Assembly (NCBI GenBank): GCA_903882805.1
Contig: CAIRYK010000071.1
Span: forward strand, 1 to 64,000
Source: an uncultured Bacteroidota bacterium
GTDB taxonomy: Bacteria > Bacteroidota > Bacteroidia > Chitinophagales > Chitinophagaceae
DNA: 64,000 bases
Direction: 5' to 3'
In this document: piece by piece, positions 61,781 through 64,000 of the stretch
How the letters are laid out: each line of letters starts with the position of its first letter
How positions within the stretch are numbered: the first letter of the stretch is position 1
Notes under the pieces: generated by a model
Database searches by the model: none
What the model saw: only the letters and a program-made list of their open reading frames with translations
Told to the model about the DNA's origin: nothing
Program-made: the position numbers and the translations under genes

Positions 61781-63478
61781 TTAATGCATGGGTATCTGTT
61801 GCAATAATCCTGCAGGAATGTCTAAACCGCATTCCTGCATTTTTTTTGCCTGCCTTCGAGCATTGGTAATCTGATCGGCTTCCATGTAGAGCAAAAATAG
61901 ATTAAGATTGGCCATAGCATCCTTGGGCTCAACTTTGAGGTAGCTGGTTAGATAATCAATACCATTTGAATATTCTTTTCGTTCGCGGGCTATGCGCGCC
62001 AGGTAGAAATCGCACTTGTAATAGCCGGTTATCTGTTTTTCCTTGAGCAGATAGCGCTCCGATGCCAAAACCGAGTCTTTGCCTTACAGTATTGTGGCGT
62101 ATAGATAATTCACATAACGTTCGTTAGGGTTTAGCTCGAAAGCCTTATTGAATAACCTGCGCGACTCTGCCGAGTCATCGGTGCGTGCGGCAAGCATCAT
62201 AGCCGCAAATGAGGAATGGGGCGACGTTGCCACAGCCTGCGACCAAAAGCTGAGCGGATCGGTAAAACTGCGCTGGTACACCCTATTGATAATAGACAAG
62301 ACAACCGCTACTGCAACGCCATATATCAGCAAGCGCTGCGCCTGCAAATGATGCAAAAACAGGGCAGTTCCAGACAAAGCCAACAACATGCCCATAAAGG
62401 GAAGATACAGTCTAAACTCATAGGTCTGCACACTGAGGCGCTGTGGTACAAGCAATGTGGGCAGCAAAAAAATGATGAATAACAGCGTACCGGCAACCAG
62501 CCTCTTGCTACCCCTACCCTTAGCAAAATAAGCTGCTGCTGCAAAAAGCGTTAATGCTATAATACCCCAATAGTATACAGTGTCTTGCTGCGAGGGATAT
62601 ACGCTCAGATTTACTGGCAGCAGTAGTTTACCCGCCTGCTGTATAACAACAGGTAATTGCCTAACGGCCCCTACGAATAATTCGACGGGCGACACCAGGA
62701 GCGAAGGCAAGTGCGCTTGCGCGCGAACTACTATCCATGCCGCTATACAGCCCACCCAAACGAGATATTGGGCTAAAGCGCGCTTACTGGTTATACCTGC
62801 GCCAACATACCAGATAACTACTAAAGCTGCTGCCGGCGCAAACACAGCCGTCTCTTTTGTAAACAAAGCAAGCAGCAAAAACAGCCCACCACCTGCCAAC
62901 GTTTTTATGCCGCCATGTCGCAAATATGCAACAGCGTTCAATAGAAAAGCAAGTATAAAAATGCCCAACAATATATCGTTGCGCCCAGGCACCCAAGCCA
63001 CAGCCATTACTAAAGCAGGATGGATAGCAAAAGTAAGCGATAAGATAAATGAGTCTAAATCATTTACCTTCAATTGTTTAAGAAATAAGTAAAACAAATA
63101 AACACCTGCAATGTGTAAAAAAAGATTGACGGCATGATACCCGGCAATATCTTGCCCGCTTACCTGACAATTCAGTATCATGCTCACCTGAAATATCGGA
63201 CGGTAGTAAGCGTCGTGCAAGGCGCCGGTAACGTTGGTGAGAAAAGATGCCGCAATATTGTGCAGATCACTATTGAAAGCAAAGCGGTCGTTGATGAAAA
63301 TACCGTCGTCGAGATCGGTGAATCCTGCGCTGAAGACCGGATAGTAGACAATTAGTACGGCCAGCGCCAACCATAGATAGGGGAAAGGGATGCTGTTCAA
63401 TCGGGAATGATTGTCCGATAAAGGTGACGCAGGCAAATTTTGTCGCGTCTTACTTTGCTTAACCCTATAACTACGCAT
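61781..63478 (-). pseudogene. GT-C / TMTC-like membrane protein with TPRs, split by an in-frame stop
   Basis: Two ORFs (62084-63478, 464 residues; 61781-62068, 95 residues) are in the same frame and separated by one TAA and five codons. The join reads NYLYATIL-stop-GKDSVLASERYLL, so a single 565-residue protein is broken by a nonsense change, for example CAA to TAA. The N-terminus has about ten hydrophobic segments with FTDLDDGIFINDR and YYRPIFQVSMILNCQV, the DUF1736/TMTC- and PMT-like GT-C pattern. The C-terminus is TPR (RLFNKAFELNPNERYVNYLY, GIDYLTSYLKVEPKDAMANL). Intact relatives are thought to glycosylate extracellular targets. Confidence 0.85.
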
Positions 63479-63571
63479 GTAGGAATATTAGCTAAGTCAA
63501 ATATATAGAATATCTACGATAGTGTATGTACGAAATTAAAAAACAGCAAATCGAGAAACATACTTATAAGA

Positions 63572-63606
63572 TTAAGCCCCGCTATCACTAGGATAGCGGG
63601 GCTTAA
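63572..63606 (-). terminator. Hairpin terminator after the cyclodeaminase-type gene
   Basis: TTAAGCCCCGCTATC and GATAGCGGGGCTTAA form a perfect 15-bp stem around a 5-base loop. On the minus strand a T-rich tail (TCTTAT) follows, so it ends the partial gene at the right edge. Confidence 0.8.
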
Positions 63607-63628
63607 CTTTACGCTTCAAATGTAAGTC

Positions 63629-64000
63629 TTACTTCATCTTACTAAGCGATATGTTCCATATTTCCGTCTCCAGCTGGTCAGCAGCGGTATTCATTGCTTC
63701 CGACTGCGCTATAATATCAACAACTTCCTGATTGTCGGTAAGTCCTTTAGCATTGGTCATTACATTCAAATAGGTGCCTTTTACCGCTGCACGTGCACAC
63801 AGAGCGCCTACGCCTGCATCGCTCGCGCAGTTGGGATTTCCATATTCGGCCATGTCTTTAGCCAGTGCAAACGACTCAAACGCTAGTTGCATGGTGCGGA
63901 AGGGTATTTTTATAGCATATACTGTGGCCGCATCAATTGCCTCTTTGCGGGCTGCTTTTTCTGCGTCATTACCCTTAGGCAGGCCAAAGGCAGCCATTAT
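63629..64000 (-). CDS. Formimidoyltransferase-cyclodeaminase / FTCD_C protein, partial
   Basis: At least 123 C-terminal residues are inside the window; the start is beyond the right edge, so the track Met at 63997 is internal. AFGLPKGNDAEKAARKEAID is the FTCD_C signature, followed by KIPFRTMQLAFESFALAKDM, NPNCASDAGVGALCARAAVK and GTYLNVMTNAKG. The domain closes formimido- or methenyl-tetrahydrofolate rings in histidine and one-carbon metabolism. Whether the N-terminal formiminotransferase half is present cannot be seen. Confidence 0.9.
   Translation of the reverse strand: MMAAFGLPKGNDAEKAARKEAIDAATVYAIKIPFRTMQLAFESFALAKDMAEYGNPNCASDAGVGALCARAAVKGTYLNVMTNAKGLTDNQEVVDIIAQSEAMNTAADQLETEIWNISLSKMK

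Noticed and set aside
61781-62068. 95-residue ORF as an independent TPR gene
   Set aside because: It starts with TTG in the same frame as the upstream ORF and continues its TPR region; a single gene with an internal stop explains it better.
1-64000. tRNA, rRNA, CRISPR array, phage or transposase genes
   Set aside because: No cloverleaf ending, repeat-spacer pattern or integrase/transposase motif was found on either strand; the only mobile-looking element is the non-coding 152-bp repeat.

Overview
The window comes from a bacterium of the phylum Bacteroidota, probably a Chitinophagaceae-like lineage. The evidence is a type IX secretion C-terminal sorting domain, many copies of the Bacteroidota -7 promoter element TAnnTTTG close to start codons, little Shine-Dalgarno signal, and a DarA/DarB (dialkylresorcinol/flexirubin) locus. 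The genus cannot be fixed from sequence alone. I see no tRNA, rRNA, CRISPR array, transposase or prophage gene.

Layout. 1-8.4 kb: a secreted tandem DUF3494 (ice-binding-like) protein with Ig repeats that runs off the left edge, a small beta-barrel-like protein, a phospholipase D-type lipoprotein, a GNAT acetyltransferase, a LutA-like CCG protein, topoisomerase IV subunit B and a small lipoprotein. 8.4-12.3 kb: the alpha ribosomal operon on the minus strand (infA-rpmJ-rpsM-rpsK-rpsD-rpoA-rplQ), with its own promoter in front of infA. 12.4-17.5 kb: a lipoprotein, gmhA-gmhB (heptose for LPS), a methyltransferase-WbqC pair and an OmpA-type protein. 17.7-28 kb: purE, phoH, a P1/DmpA peptidase, a CPBP protein, a Crp-SRPBCC-DUF1569 group, selD-selU (selenium modification of tRNA), a fasciclin protein and a degenerate arginase-fold protein. 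28-35.5 kb: AIM24, a T9SS-secreted protein, hemN, a CPA2 antiporter and a frameshifted BLUF photoreceptor gene. Two copies of a ~152-bp MITE-like repeat and a short tandem repeat lie in the convergent gaps here.

36.3-50 kb is a biosynthetic locus. A C45 Ntn-hydrolase gene diverges from a PaaK-like ligase, a 132-residue unknown, a BtrH/DUF4872 acyltransferase-like protein, DarA, DarB, an ABC exporter, a complete ketosynthase, a half-ketosynthase without cysteine, an ACP, a second ketosynthase and a chain-length-factor-like subunit. DarA and DarB are the pair that makes 2,5-dialkylresorcinols in flexirubin-type pathways. The reductases, dehydratases, ammonia lyase and late acyltransferases expected for a full flexirubin pathway are absent, so the locus is either a core split from the rest or a different product line. 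This is the strongest candidate for new biology in the window.

50-64 kb: a fibronectin-III-type secreted protein, a TPR hybrid histidine kinase flanked by two closely similar stand-alone receivers, a TetR-TolC-EmrA-EmrB efflux operon with a visible operator, a GT-C/TPR (TMTC-like) gene broken by an in-frame TAA, and the C-terminal part of a formimidoyltransferase-cyclodeaminase-type protein at the right edge.

Several ORF-track starts are too long. I moved them where a TAnnTTTG element, a signal peptide or the preceding stop codon decides the start.
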